Origin: Vibrio sinensis
Lineage (GTDB): Bacteria; Pseudomonadota; Gammaproteobacteria; Enterobacterales; Vibrionaceae
DNA length: 64,000 nucleotides
Reading direction: 5' to 3'
NCBI RefSeq assembly: GCF_003605645.1
Contig: NZ_QVMU01000009.1
Coordinates: 62,001 to 126,000 of the forward strand
This document shows, piece after piece, positions 33,530-42,510 of this stretch (positions within the stretch are counted from its first letter, which is position 1; the number at the start of each line of letters is the position of its first letter). The position numbers were made by a program, and so were the translations under genes. The notes beneath the pieces were generated by a model. That model ran no database searches, was not told the DNA's origin, and saw nothing but the letters and a program-made list of their open reading frames with translations.

Positions 33530-34692
33530 TCTCCCTCCTTGGAAGCTTGTTCCTGCACTTTGAACGCATTCACATCCGAGGCTTGCACCAAATCTCCAGT
33601 ATCATTGCCAAACCCGTTACGTTGATAAGTCGTAACCGCTGCAATTTCTTGATCCGTCAGTTGATTGGCAAAAGCCTGCATTGCCGTGCCCGGTCGACCA
33701 TTAACGATAATGTTGATGTGTTCGTCCAAATCCCCTGTTACCACTTTACTGCCTTTAATGGCTGGGAATGCCCCCGGGATACCTGCACCATTGGCTTGGT
33801 GACAGACAGAACAACGATCTAGGTAAACTTTTTCACCAGAAGCCATCAATTCATCCATGCTGAGAGAAACCGTTAATGATGCAGCTGCGTCCTCTTGTGC
33901 CTGTGCCAACTCCACTTTTTTCTCTTCCAACCAAGCGTCATAATCGTCTTCACTCATCGCATGCACGACTATCGGCATAAAGCCATGGGCCTTACCACAT
34001 AACTCAGCACACTGACCTCGATAAACTCCAGGTTCGTCAATGCGAGTCCACGCTTCATTAATAAAACCAGGAATAGTGTCTTTCTTAACCGCGAAATCAG
34101 GCACCCACCATGAGTGAATCACATCATCTGATGTCATCAAAAATCGAACTTTTCTGTTAATAGGCAAAACCAGTGGGTTATCAACTTCTAATAAATAGTG
34201 CGCGCCTTTAGGAGCCTCGCCATCAATCTCCTTTTGGCTAGTCGCCAATAAACTGTAGAACTCAACACCTTGGTCGAAATAGCTGTAATGCCACTTCCAT
34301 TGCGAGCCTGTAATCTTCACTGTTAGATCCGATTGAGTCGTATCTTCCATCGCAATCAAGGTTTTTGTCGCAGGTATCGCCATCAACACCAGAATCACGA
34401 TAGGGATGATGGTCCATATGATTTCAACCTTGGTGCTTTCATGGAAATGAGCGGCAACAGCGCCTTTTGATTTTCGGTGATTGATGATGGAATAAAACAT
34501 GGCGCCAAAAACAACCAAAGCAATTGCACAGCAAATGTAGAAAATAAGCATATGTAATTCATACACTTTTCCGCTTATTTCCGTCACGCCCTGCGTCATA
34601 TTCAGCGCGCTTTCTTCAGCATGTCCCACCGTCGAATACGCTGCGCACAATAACCCCGTCGACAGCCACTGCTTGACCAGTTTTATCTTCAA
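33526..34692 (-). CDS. ctaC: Cytochrome c oxidase subunit II with fused cytochrome c domain (caa3-type)
   Basis: A 388-aa protein: signal sequence (cleaved after GHA, ~25), two TM helices (~45-67 and ~91-113), cupredoxin domain with the CuA ligands H193, C228, C232, H236 and M239 ('QCAELCGKAHGFMP'), then a C-terminal cytochrome c domain with CSVCH (294-298). The fused heme domain makes this a caa3-type oxidase. It starts at TTG 34692; a strong GGAGAGG site lies a few bases upstream and no in-frame ATG is near. First gene of the cluster, so its promoter is in 34693-35115. Confidence 0.94.
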   Translation of the reverse strand: MKIKLVKQWLSTGLLCAAYSTVGHAEESALNMTQGVTEISGKVYELHMLIFYICCAIALVVFGAMFYSIINHRKSKGAVAAHFHESTKVEIIWTIIPIVILVLMAIPATKTLIAMEDTTQSDLTVKITGSQWKWHYSYFDQGVEFYSLLATSQKEIDGEAPKGAHYLLEVDNPLVLPINRKVRFLMTSDDVIHSWWVPDFAVKKDTIPGFINEAWTRIDEPGVYRGQCAELCGKAHGFMPIVVHAMSEDDYDAWLEEKKVELAQAQEDAAASLTVSLSMDELMASGEKVYLDRCSVCHQANGAGIPGAFPAIKGSKVVTGDLDEHINIIVNGRPGTAMQAFANQLTDQEIAAVTTYQRNGFGNDTGDLVQASDVNAFKVQEQASKEGE

Positions 34693-35115
34693 AAGACCTC
34701 TCCTCTGCCTAACGCACCTACCTTGGTGCTCTAACCAGATATCAACTCACTTACTAATAAAACTACCCTCGTAAGCATCTGGTATTGAGAAATTCCTTAT
34801 ATCCGTGTTAACGGCAAATCTGACGTAAAATGTTATAGTTATGTTAATAAAACCTAGTTGGCGTTCTTAGAATGTGCAAGAAAGTGCAGACACAAAAGTG
34901 GAACAATTCACACCTTTAACCCCCTAGCACAAAACCTTGGCTTGTCATTTACTATAAAAGGCGTAACTTCAAATAATTAGCTAAAAAATGGGCCTATGCA
35001 GAGCAGATTGAGTGGTTGAGGCCATAATAAAAGAAATGATTTTAGCGATTGCGTTATCGCAAATGATAATCACTATCAAATAATATAGGGCGACTGATTG
35101 AAAAAGGTAATTGCC
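34693..35115. other. Divergent intergenic region ctaC / phosphohexomutase
   Basis: 423 bp with the promoter of the oxidase operon (minus) and that of the mutase gene (plus). It contains a Fur-box-like site (35059-35077) and, just before it, GCGAT-N6-ATCGC at 35045-35060. No gene seen. Confidence 0.55.
35059..35077 (+). promoter_or_regulatory. Fur-box-like sequence
   Basis: GCAAATGATAATCACTATC agrees with the 19-bp Fur consensus GATAATGATAATCATTATC at 16 positions. It lies 38 bp upstream of the likely mutase start. Prediction by eye only. Confidence 0.5.
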
Positions 35116-36822
35116 ATGATGGAACAAGTTTCTCGTTGGTTGGAGCAAGACCCTGACCCACGAACACGTGAAGAACTACTGCAACTCATTGATTCAAATA
35201 ACTTAGATGAAATAAACGACCGATTCAGCCAGCGACTGGAATTTGGTACGGCGGGTCTGCGCGGCAAAGTGGGCTGTGGTCCGAATAGAATGAATCGCTT
35301 TGTTATTCAGCAAACTGCCACCGGCTTAGGTCGTTATCTACTACAACATATTAGTAACGCAGCTCAACGTGGCGTTGTTATCGGCTATGATGGCCGATTA
35401 GATTCTCAACAATTTGCTTACGATACCGCAGGCGTACTGACCGCTCTGGGCATCAAAGTTCACCTTACTCATGATGTAGCTGCAACCCCTATCGTTGCGT
35501 TTGGCATTAAGTACTTTAACGCTGCGGCAGCCGTTGTCGTGACAGCAAGCCATAATCCACCTGAGTACAATGGCTTCAAAGTTTATTGGGAGAATGGCGC
35601 ACAAATCATTCCGCCTCATGACTCGGGTATTGCGGCTCAAATTGATATTGCGGCAGGTCAACCCATCACAATGATGGGATTGGAAGAAGCAGAAAGTCTT
35701 CAACGCCTAGAATGGTTGCGAGACGATTACTATCAAGCTTATCGCTCCACGATGAACAATAGCCCTCTATTACATAATAACCTTGCAACCGACAACATTG
35801 GTATTGCTTATACTGCGATGCATGGCGTAGGGGCTAACATGGCAGAAACTTTACTGAATGATGCCGGTTTTAGCCAAGTTTACAGTGTAAAAGAGCAACG
35901 GGAACCCGATGGAACTTTCCCGACCGTTAACTTCCCTAACCCAGAAGAAGCTGGCGCGATGGATATGGTCATTGCACTAGCAAAACAGCACGATGCAGAG
36001 ATCGCTTGTGCCAATGACCCAGATGCCGACAGATTTGCCGTTGCGGTAAAATGTAACGACGGTTCGTATAAAATGCTAACTGGCGATCAAGTCGGCTGCC
36101 TATTTGGTCATTATTTGTTATCTAAAACACAAGCAAACAAGCAATTGGTGGGTAACACGATTGTTTCTTCGTCACTATTGAAAAAAATAGCCCTATCAAC
36201 AGGGGCTGAATATTTTCAAACACTCACAGGATTCAAATGGCTAACTAATGTCGCGATGACAAAAGAGACCGCAGAGCGTGAATTCCTTTTTGCATATGAA
36301 GAAGCACTTGGGTATACCGTTGGTAAGGCCGTTTGGGATAAAGATGGCTTGTCCGCACTGGTTGCATTTTCTCAGCTCACCGCTGAATTAAAGCAGCAAG
36401 GAAAAACCATTTGGGATCAACTTGAAACGCTCTATCGAGAACACGGTGTTTACGTCAATGCGCAGCGGAGCATTGCACTTGCACCAAACTCGCCTCCGAT
36501 TGGTGAACTTCTCAGGGCGAATCCTCCTAGCGAAATAGCCGGAAAGCGCATTGAAGTCATCGAAGACTTAAAGTCACTTGAACGAATCACAACAGGTGGT
36601 AATACAGAGAAAATCGACTTACCCGCAAGTGACGTATTAATTTACCATCTTGATGGTGGCGCGCGAGTCATTGTCCGGCCATCAGGTACGGAACCAAAAT
36701 TAAAATGCTATTATGAAGTCATCGAACCTTTCCCAAGCGATGGCGAGTATAAGCAAGTACAGGCCAACGCCATCTCTGCAATGGATAAACTCGTGATCGA
36801 ACATCAAGCCTCACTACCATAA
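35116..36822 (+). CDS. Phosphoglucomutase/phosphomannomutase-family phosphohexomutase
   Basis: A 568-aa alpha-D-phosphohexomutase of the PGM2-like (long) type. All four active-site loops are present: phosphoserine loop 'TASHNPPEYNG' (Ser about 145), metal loop 'NDPDADR', sugar loop 'FAYEEALGY', phosphate loop 'RPSGTEPK'. It interconverts hexose 1- and 6-phosphates, or pentose phosphates in some relatives; substrate not resolved. Start chosen at ATG 35116 (AAAAAGG eight bases upstream; ATG 35119 also possible); a TTG at 35098 would add six residues. It is followed by a terminator, with a Fur-box-like site upstream. Confidence 0.88.
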   Translation: MMEQVSRWLEQDPDPRTREELLQLIDSNNLDEINDRFSQRLEFGTAGLRGKVGCGPNRMNRFVIQQTATGLGRYLLQHISNAAQRGVVIGYDGRLDSQQFAYDTAGVLTALGIKVHLTHDVAATPIVAFGIKYFNAAAAVVVTASHNPPEYNGFKVYWENGAQIIPPHDSGIAAQIDIAAGQPITMMGLEEAESLQRLEWLRDDYYQAYRSTMNNSPLLHNNLATDNIGIAYTAMHGVGANMAETLLNDAGFSQVYSVKEQREPDGTFPTVNFPNPEEAGAMDMVIALAKQHDAEIACANDPDADRFAVAVKCNDGSYKMLTGDQVGCLFGHYLLSKTQANKQLVGNTIVSSSLLKKIALSTGAEYFQTLTGFKWLTNVAMTKETAEREFLFAYEEALGYTVGKAVWDKDGLSALVAFSQLTAELKQQGKTIWDQLETLYREHGVYVNAQRSIALAPNSPPIGELLRANPPSEIAGKRIEVIEDLKSLERITTGGNTEKIDLPASDVLIYHLDGGARVIVRPSGTEPKLKCYYEVIEPFPSDGEYKQVQANAISAMDKLVIEHQASLP

Positions 36823-36849
36823 CTCGCTATTCGCTATCCGGAACAGTAG

Positions 36850-36878
36850 AAAGGGTATGTTAATTCATACCCTTTATT
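36850..36878 (+). terminator. Hairpin terminator after the phosphohexomutase gene
   Basis: Perfect 10-bp stem AAAGGGTATG / CATACCCTTT (36850-36859, 36866-36875). The T-run is short, so strength is moderate; symmetric enough to act in both directions. Confidence 0.7.
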
Positions 36879-36975
36879 CATCAACGGTACTGCGATACGA
36901 ATAACAATTGTCTGAAAGGCTTGAACCTTACTGTTTAAGAGACGAACGGTTTAAGAGACTTGCTGATTAAAGCGT

Positions 36976-37392
36976 TTAAAGATGCTTTTGCAAAAATATC
37001 TTATCGACACCCGCCATAGGGTACCCAGTAAAGCGCCCGACCTCTTCAAACCCCATCTTTAAATAAAACTCTCGAGCTTGAAAAGTGAACGTATCTAAAT
37101 AGATATCTGTCACACCTCTCTGTTGCACCATTTGTTCTACTTTTTGAATAAGTTGTGTACCCATGCCGCTACCACGTAGCGAATCATCAAGCCAAAAATA
37201 ATGAATAAATAGAGTATTCATGTAAATCTCACCCGTCAAGCCACCTTTGATCTCACCATCATCATTTTTGGTTACACAAGCGATATCTTCGCTATTGTCA
37301 TGAGGAAAATGATTGGCATTAAACCCACGTAGACCTTTTAAAACCGTGTCTTTGATTTCAGTGGCTGGATTAAAAATAAACTCGATATTCAT
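36976..37392 (-). CDS. GNAT-family N-acetyltransferase
   Basis: 138-aa acetyl-CoA-dependent acetyltransferase. Motif A is 'LRGSGMGTQLIQKVEQ' (R/Q-x-x-G-x-G acetyl-CoA pyrophosphate loop), followed by 'IYLDTFTFQAREFYLKMGFEEVGR', which is motif B with the conserved 'A-x-x-FY-x-x-x-GF'. ATG 37392 has AGGAGAG upstream; the longer frame to 37500 runs into the terminator of the next gene. Acceptor substrate unknown. Confidence 0.88.
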   Translation of the reverse strand: MNIEFIFNPATEIKDTVLKGLRGFNANHFPHDNSEDIACVTKNDDGEIKGGLTGEIYMNTLFIHYFWLDDSLRGSGMGTQLIQKVEQMVQQRGVTDIYLDTFTFQAREFYLKMGFEEVGRFTGYPMAGVDKIFLQKHL

Positions 37393-37454
37393 GTTCTCTC
37401 CTGAACAACTTTTTGGAAAATGACCCCTTAATCTCCTATTGGATATCAAAGTCA

Positions 37455-37482
37455 TAAAAAAGGCCAGCAAATAGCTGACCTT
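37455..37482 (-). terminator. Terminator of the LysE-type gene
   Basis: AAGGCCAGC / GCTGACCTT (37460-37468, 37474-37482), one mismatch, 5-nt loop, with an A-run on the left that becomes a U-tract on the minus strand. Confidence 0.78.
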
Positions 37483-37518
37483 AATCTTGGTATAACACAA
37501 ATTAAGTGGACACCCAGT

Positions 37519-38151
37519 TTAACTAAAAAATGAACTCAGCATCCAAATAGCCAATACCACAAAGATAACACCCATAAATTTATGCTGGTATGTCCGGAAT
37601 GTCGCATTTTCTAATAAAGGTTTACCAAGACTGCCGACCAACGCCACCAGCAACAAATTAAAAATGAGCCCAAGTACATTAAGAAGCAAACCCAAAGCCA
37701 ACATCTGCTCTCCAGAACTTGCTGGAATATTGCTTGAAACGAACTGAGGTAAAAACATCACAAAGAAAACTAAAGCCTTGGGATTTAGCAGGTTACTCAC
37801 TAATGCACGTTGATAGAACGTGGTCGCCATTTTGCTTTGACCATCGAGCACTGGAGCATCATCAGCATTAGCGCGAATACAGTCGATACCCATTTTAAGC
37901 AAATACGCACCACCTAATAAGTGTAACGCTTTTAGTGCTAACGGGCTCATCGCAATCAACGCAGACACGCCTAACGCTGCAAGTAATGTAAGAATAATAC
38001 CTGATGTTGCATTGCCTAAACTGGCAAAAATACCAACTCGACGACCGTAACTCATGCTTGAGCTTGCAATCAGCAGCATGTCAGGTCCAGGGAGGAGCAA
38101 CAACGCGATAACCGCCGTTAAGTAAACAGGGAGGATAGATAAGTCGATCAT
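37519..38151 (-). CDS. LysE/RhtB-family amino acid exporter
   Basis: 210-aa membrane protein with about six TM helices. The N-terminal 'LLLLPGPDMLLIASSSMSYGRRVGIFASLGNATSG' region carries the family PGP-x-x-x motif and the conserved Gly-rich loop; 'NLLNPKALVFFVMFLPQF' is the second family signature. It should export an amino acid or related metabolite by proton exchange. ATG 38151 has a weak ribosome site. Divergent from azlC at 38363, another amino-acid exporter system. Confidence 0.88.
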   Translation of the reverse strand: MIDLSILPVYLTAVIALLLLPGPDMLLIASSSMSYGRRVGIFASLGNATSGIILTLLAALGVSALIAMSPLALKALHLLGGAYLLKMGIDCIRANADDAPVLDGQSKMATTFYQRALVSNLLNPKALVFFVMFLPQFVSSNIPASSGEQMLALGLLLNVLGLIFNLLLVALVGSLGKPLLENATFRTYQHKFMGVIFVVLAIWMLSSFFS

Positions 38152-38362
38152 TATTTATATTCAGGCATTAAAAAAGACGCGGGATTTTATACCACACAAC
38201 CACAAGATTCCAGCGCCTGACATCAACAGCTAACTAAATATCAATACAATAAATTGTTATAACTTTGTGCAACACAACACCAAAATAGCTGGTAATTTGT
38301 ACAAAACGTTTAAGCGCGTTAGGCTAGCCAAAACAAAATCCAAACGGAACTTCTATTAAAAC

Positions 38363-39073
38363 ATGAATTTAGAATCAACATCCTCTCATCCCTCTCGCAA
38401 ACTATTCTGGCAAGGCACTGTCGCTATGATGCCGTTAAGCATCGCTGTTATTCCATGGGGAATACTCGCTGGCTCGTACGCAATTGAGTCTGGCTTGACT
38501 GTTTTTGAGAGCCAAGCGCTTTCCGCGATTCTTTTTGCTGGTTCTGCACAGTTGGTCGCAACAGGTATGATCAAAGCGGGAGTCGGCATTATGACAATGT
38601 TGCTCACGACCTTGTTCATAACTTCGCGCCATTTTCTTTACAGTATTTCAATGCGAGACAAAATCAGCACTATGCCATTGCGTTGGCGTGTGGCATTAGG
38701 CTTCTTACTGACTGACGAATTGTTTGCTATTTGTGGACATCAATCCAAAAAGCAGTTTAATCAGTGGTATGCATTAGGTGCAGGGTTGAGTTTCTATCTT
38801 ATTTGGAATACCGCTACGTTAATCGGTATTGTCGCCGGAACGTACATACCAGCAATAGGAGATCTTGGATTAGAATTTGCCGTTGCGGCGACATTTATTG
38901 CTATTGTCATTCCAACAATTAAAACGCGCCCTATCCTACTTGCTGTTTTAGTTTCCCTTGTTAGTTCGGTTTATCTCAATTACGCAGGCATTGACGGTGC
39001 ATTAATACTTGCCAGCATTAGTGGAATGTTGTCAGGTTATATCGCTGAACGGGTATTAGGAGCAAGACAATGA
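38363..39073 (+). CDS. azlC: AzlC-family branched-chain amino acid exporter subunit
   Basis: A 236-aa membrane protein, large subunit of an AzlCD/YgaZH-type exporter of branched-chain amino acids. Recognisable: 'PWGILAGSYAIESGL', 'SAILFAGSAQLVATGMI', 'TLFITSRHFLYSISMRD' and 'GFLLTDELFAI'. It overlaps azlD by four bases (ATGA). ATG 38363 lacks a strong ribosome site. Confidence 0.9.
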   Translation: MNLESTSSHPSRKLFWQGTVAMMPLSIAVIPWGILAGSYAIESGLTVFESQALSAILFAGSAQLVATGMIKAGVGIMTMLLTTLFITSRHFLYSISMRDKISTMPLRWRVALGFLLTDELFAICGHQSKKQFNQWYALGAGLSFYLIWNTATLIGIVAGTYIPAIGDLGLEFAVAATFIAIVIPTIKTRPILLAVLVSLVSSVYLNYAGIDGALILASISGMLSGYIAERVLGARQ

Positions 39074-39387
39074 TCTTTCTATCTATCTTAGCCATGACAC
39101 TATTGGTGTTTATAAGCCGCTATCTATTTCTTGAACCACGATTACCGTTACGCTTGAAGCCTATGTTGCAAAGAATACTGAGCTACTCTTCACCTGCTGT
39201 ACTAACGGCTATTTGGGCGCCAATTGTATTTATACCGGAGGGGGAATTAGGGCTGTCTTACAACAACCCTTATTTATTGTGCGCGGCACTTGCGGTAGGG
39301 TTAATCCTCTGGACCAAAAATGTGTTACTTACCACGGTAGTCAGTATGGGCGTGTTTTTAATTCTGCATAACTTAATTATCTATTAG
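39070..39387 (+). CDS. azlD: AzlD-family exporter small subunit
   Basis: A 105-aa protein with about four short hydrophobic helices and the AzlD block 'SRYLFLEPRLPLRLKPMLQRILSYSSPAVLTA'-like region (basic linker, then P-A-x-L-x-A). It overlaps the azlC stop (ATGA), so the two subunits are translationally coupled and work as a pair (compare E. coli YgaZ/YgaH). Confidence 0.9.
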   Translation: MIFLSILAMTLLVFISRYLFLEPRLPLRLKPMLQRILSYSSPAVLTAIWAPIVFIPEGELGLSYNNPYLLCAALAVGLILWTKNVLLTTVVSMGVFLILHNLIIY

Positions 39388-39416
39388 CAATTAAGTAGCA
39401 TCTATTTGAGTAGCAT

Positions 39417-39962
39417 TTATTCGAGTGAAAGATCAACATAGTTCGTCATATAAGGCTTAACGGTCAAGGTTCCTGTTACCCATACACCTTTACCAGACCC
39501 TTCACTTTCAAGTTTTACGTAATAAGAGCCAGCGGGAATGACAATTTCATTGTTAAAGCGAGTACCGAAATTGATATGATCTTCCTGTAACCATCCTTCA
39601 GGCGTAATAGAATAAAGGTACCCTTTACAATTTACATTCCCCACTCCTGGGTGAGAACATGAATTTAAAGCAAGACGGGTTTGCTTTTTTGGGTTAGCGG
39701 AGAGACGATTAATGGTGATTGTGCCATAGTCTCGCTTGGTTTTTTTTGGTTGAACTGGATGAAACTGCTCACGCTTCGTTGAATAGCTATCTCGCGCTGG
39801 CGTTGTCACACTAGTCCCGCCAGTTTTTACCACACCACCAACACCGCCTAATACACCATCAATTGCACCATTGACACCACCATCAATCACTCGTGAAACA
39901 TCTTGACTGGTACAGCCTGCGATTAAAAAAAGTGTCGAGGCAATAAGAGTAACTTTCTTCAT
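39417..39962 (-). CDS. Predicted lipoprotein, function unknown
   Basis: 181 aa with a lipoprotein signal (LIAGC, lipidated Cys17), then a Gly/Val-rich stretch with repeated GxxGGV units (about 27-50), then a beta-rich domain with two further Cys (CSHPGVGNVNC). The 'AGSYYVKLESEG' segment resembles an immunoglobulin-like or DUF2846-type strand pattern, but I cannot name the family. The residue after Cys is Thr, which does not signal inner-membrane retention, so the outer membrane is likely. Convergent with azlD, 29 bp apart. Confidence 0.65.
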   Translation of the reverse strand: MKKVTLIASTLFLIAGCTSQDVSRVIDGGVNGAIDGVLGGVGGVVKTGGTSVTTPARDSYSTKREQFHPVQPKKTKRDYGTITINRLSANPKKQTRLALNSCSHPGVGNVNCKGYLYSITPEGWLQEDHINFGTRFNNEIVIPAGSYYVKLESEGSGKGVWVTGTLTVKPYMTNYVDLSLE

Positions 39963-40145
39963 TTCAAATATCCCTATGATGTATTGGCGTTATATTTCCA
40001 GCTCGTTAATACTAGCCACCCATTATTTGTTATAGATATTTAAAAGTCGAGGCACTCTTATTATTGTTATTACATTTGCGTAACCAATCAATATATGCCG
40101 ATCAGTTCAAGAATTTATTACTTTATTTGCAATACAGCAACCTGA

Positions 40146-40763
40146 TTAATTGGCAAGCCACTCTATCTCAATTAATGTTTGTCCTGCATGTTTTAAACGC
40201 GATAAAAACACATCACCAGTGTGTATTTCGCCTACACCTTGCGGGGTACCGGTCATAATAATATCGCCATCACATAAGGTCGTGTATGTTGTCAGTTCTT
40301 TTAATATATCATTCGGGGAATACATCATCTGTTTAACGTTTCCGCATTGAACTCTGACACAATTGATGAACAACTCAATTTCTAATTCATCAATCACAAT
40401 ATTATTCAGCGGTAAAAAACGGCTAAACACTGCTGAACCATCAAAGCTTTTTGCTCGCTCCCAAGGTAAACCTTGTTGTTTCAGTTGGCTTTGTAACCCA
40501 CGCTTAGTTAAATCTAACCCTAGCCCAACAGCACTCAGTTTTCCTTTTGAAACGATAAAGCAAATCTCTCCCTCGTAATGCAACGACTCACCGCCATGTG
40601 TCGATGCTAAAGAAGAAGTCACGGATGTGGAGGGTTTATTAAACACCACCATAGACTCAGGTACAGCATTATTCAGCTCTTTAATATGCTCCAAATAATT
40701 ACGGCCAATACAGACGACTTTCGTTGGGTGAACGAGCTTATCGTCAACTTTTACTGAGTACAT
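40146..40763 (-). CDS. Fumarylacetoacetate hydrolase (FAH)-family protein
   Basis: A 205-aa single FAH domain of the YcgM/FAHD1 (acylpyruvase/oxaloacetate decarboxylase-like) size class. Visible: 'CIGRNYLEHIKE', the metal-binding 'HYEGEICFI' (E-x-E), 'GLDLTKRGLQ', 'KSFDGSAVF' and the C-terminal 'GDIIMTGTPQGVG'. ATG 40763 has AAGGATG upstream. Family is firm; the substrate is open (C-C hydrolysis, decarboxylation or isomerisation of a keto acid). Confidence 0.88.
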   Translation of the reverse strand: MYSVKVDDKLVHPTKVVCIGRNYLEHIKELNNAVPESMVVFNKPSTSVTSSLASTHGGESLHYEGEICFIVSKGKLSAVGLGLDLTKRGLQSQLKQQGLPWERAKSFDGSAVFSRFLPLNNIVIDELEIELFINCVRVQCGNVKQMMYSPNDILKELTTYTTLCDGDIIMTGTPQGVGEIHTGDVFLSRLKHAGQTLIEIEWLAN

Positions 40764-40963
40764 GAGTTCATCCTTGAGTTCATCAAAAAGAGAGTAGCAA
40801 TAGGGCGGCGATTTTAAACTAAGATGATGAGCTGAAAACCAATTTGTTTAATTGCCCCTTCAAAAACAAGAGCTAGTCCCCATTTCATTCACTTTGGTCT
40901 CAATCCAAGTAACCTCGCTTAGCAATCGTTATCGATATATCCAATATGGCTACCACAGAAAAC

Positions 40964-40993
40964 AGAAAAACGCCTATTCAAATTGAATAGGCG
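40964..40993 (-). terminator. Rho-independent terminator of the porin gene
   Basis: Perfect inverted repeat CGCCTATTCAA / TTGAATAGGCG (40971-40981, 40983-40993); the A-run before it becomes a U-tract on the minus strand. Confidence 0.88.
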
Positions 40994-41032
40994 CTAACAC
41001 AAGATTGTGTTTAGGCAGTAGATACTAAAAAA

Positions 41033-42031
41033 TTATAGGTAGTATCGAGCACCGATCGTCCATTTATCATCTTCTGGATCGCCGATATCATTCCCTAAGT
41101 CAAATTGGAAAGCAGCAAAACCGGTCAGTTTTGGTGCTAACTGGTACTCAGCTTGGATTGCACTCTGGCTATATTGCGTTTTATCGGTGTTATCATCTTC
41201 AACCGCTTCATAGTTCACGCTCAGTGTCAGACCATTTCCCAATCCATAAGCCAATAACCCCTCATACTGAGAAGAATCTTTCAATGCACTTAGGCCGGCT
41301 CCATAAAAATATTCGTTGCTCGCGTATACCACAGCCGCATACACCCCCTCACCATAGGTACCATAGTTGGCGGAAACCAAATGCGATTGGGAATTCTCTT
41401 CAACACCACCAATACCGACATCACCATCACTATAAACGTAGCCTAGCCCAAAACCCATAAACTCGCCGCTAATAGCAATTTGGCCACGAGTATCGTATAT
41501 ATCATGTTTACCTTGCCAACCAAGACCAAGGTTAAGCGCTACGTCATTACTAATGTTCAAAGTGTTGCGGTAGCTCAGCATCTTATCGGCACGAGCAGAG
41601 CCGATATTGCCTTGGTTTGAATATAGAAAATCATTAGCGAACGCAATAGGAATATCCGCAACGCCACCCACATCATAATAAGGAGCCCACTGCGTACCCG
41701 CAACAAGTCGGCCGGCTTGTTCATGCGTCGCACCGATATAACCTAGGCGAGTTGTAAATGTTTCTTTTCCACCATCTAGAAAATTGATTGCCCACTCGCC
41801 TTTTGCATCAACCGTGACACCGTTTCCGGCCTGTTGCGTACCTGATATATTCAAACGGGGTGATACATCATGCACTTCGACTTCTGTACTGTCTCCATAT
41901 TCGCCAACTCCAACATCGACGTAGCCGCCAATAGAAAGCGTTGAACCTTGGCTGTTATACACTTCTGCTGCTAAAACGTTAGTACCAAATCCTGTTGCTG
42001 CCACTGCAATGGCCAGTAGTTTCATTTTCAT
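41033..42031 (-). CDS. Gram-negative outer-membrane porin
   Basis: 332 aa: signal peptide (MKMKLLAIAVAATGFGTNVLA, cleavage before AEVY), then alternating beta-strands rich in Gly/Tyr/Asp ('LSIGGYVDVGVGEYG', 'TTRLGYIGA', 'LVAGTQWAPYYDVGG') and a C-terminal strand ending 'WTIGARYYL'. This fits a general-diffusion trimeric porin (16 strands). Solute unknown; location beside the GntR/FAD-oxidoreductase/enolase/BCCT genes suggests possible co-use. A CRP-like site lies in its upstream region. Confidence 0.85.
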   Translation of the reverse strand: MKMKLLAIAVAATGFGTNVLAAEVYNSQGSTLSIGGYVDVGVGEYGDSTEVEVHDVSPRLNISGTQQAGNGVTVDAKGEWAINFLDGGKETFTTRLGYIGATHEQAGRLVAGTQWAPYYDVGGVADIPIAFANDFLYSNQGNIGSARADKMLSYRNTLNISNDVALNLGLGWQGKHDIYDTRGQIAISGEFMGFGLGYVYSDGDVGIGGVEENSQSHLVSANYGTYGEGVYAAVVYASNEYFYGAGLSALKDSSQYEGLLAYGLGNGLTLSVNYEAVEDDNTDKTQYSQSAIQAEYQLAPKLTGFAAFQFDLGNDIGDPEDDKWTIGARYYL

Positions 42032-42256
42032 ATTTTAATGTCCGTATAGAGAGTTTTATTCACGTCCGCATGAGTACAAATTACTCAAAACATCACGGTC
42101 ACTAAAAACTTAGTACGAGATCATTGATTATTAAATGCAACCAAAGGCTTATGAGCACAAGAAAATAGATTTTTTTATAAATTGAACTAATCACAGAAAG
42201 GATAAGCATCTGTTTTAATTATGGTTATTGACGTGCTACATAACAAAAAATAACCA

Positions 42257-42272
42257 TGTGACATAGATCAAA
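42257..42272 (-). promoter_or_regulatory. CRP-like binding site
   Basis: On the minus strand TTTGATCTATGTCACA, against the CRP core TGTGA-N6-TCACA: 4 of 5 in the left half, 5 of 5 in the right. It lies about 225 bp upstream of the porin start. Confidence 0.5.
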
Positions 42273-42460
42273 TTTACGATAAAAACCATAAATCACTCGC
42301 AAAAAAAACGACAACAAAGCAAAAATAGTGGCTTATAACCAGAAAAACCTCGCCAAATGAACGCAAGTCAGCGAATCAAAAGGTCGTTTTTGGAGGGGAC
42401 ATAATAAGGAGGGATGATTGAGCTAGGCTTAAAACCAAACTTTCGCTTTCAATTAATTTA

Positions 42461-42494
42461 TGTCACATGCCGCCTTAAAAAATTGCATGTGACA
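42461..42494. other. Inverted repeat after the GntR gene
   Basis: TGTCACATGC / GCATGTGACA, perfect 10-bp arms with a 14-nt AT-rich loop, 16 bp past the GntR stop. No U-tract follows on the minus strand, so it is not a standard terminator. Confidence 0.55.
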
Positions 42495-42510
42495 CAAGTG
42501 AAGCTAACGT

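Larger units (their letters stand above)
42032..42510. other. Porin upstream region
   Basis: 479 bp with no gene seen. It holds a strong CRP-like site (42257-42272) and a 10-bp-arm inverted repeat just after the GntR gene (42461-42494). The 9-mer CATGTGACA occurs in both elements (42255-42263, 42486-42494, and inverted at 42461-42469). Confidence 0.55.

Noticed and set aside
40064..40258. 64-codon plus-strand frame near the lipoprotein and FAH genes
   Set aside because: Mostly antisense to the FAH-family gene; no ribosome site or family features.
42461..42494. Inverted repeat after the GntR gene as a Rho-independent terminator
   Set aside because: No U-tract on the minus strand after the second arm; kept only as an inverted repeat.
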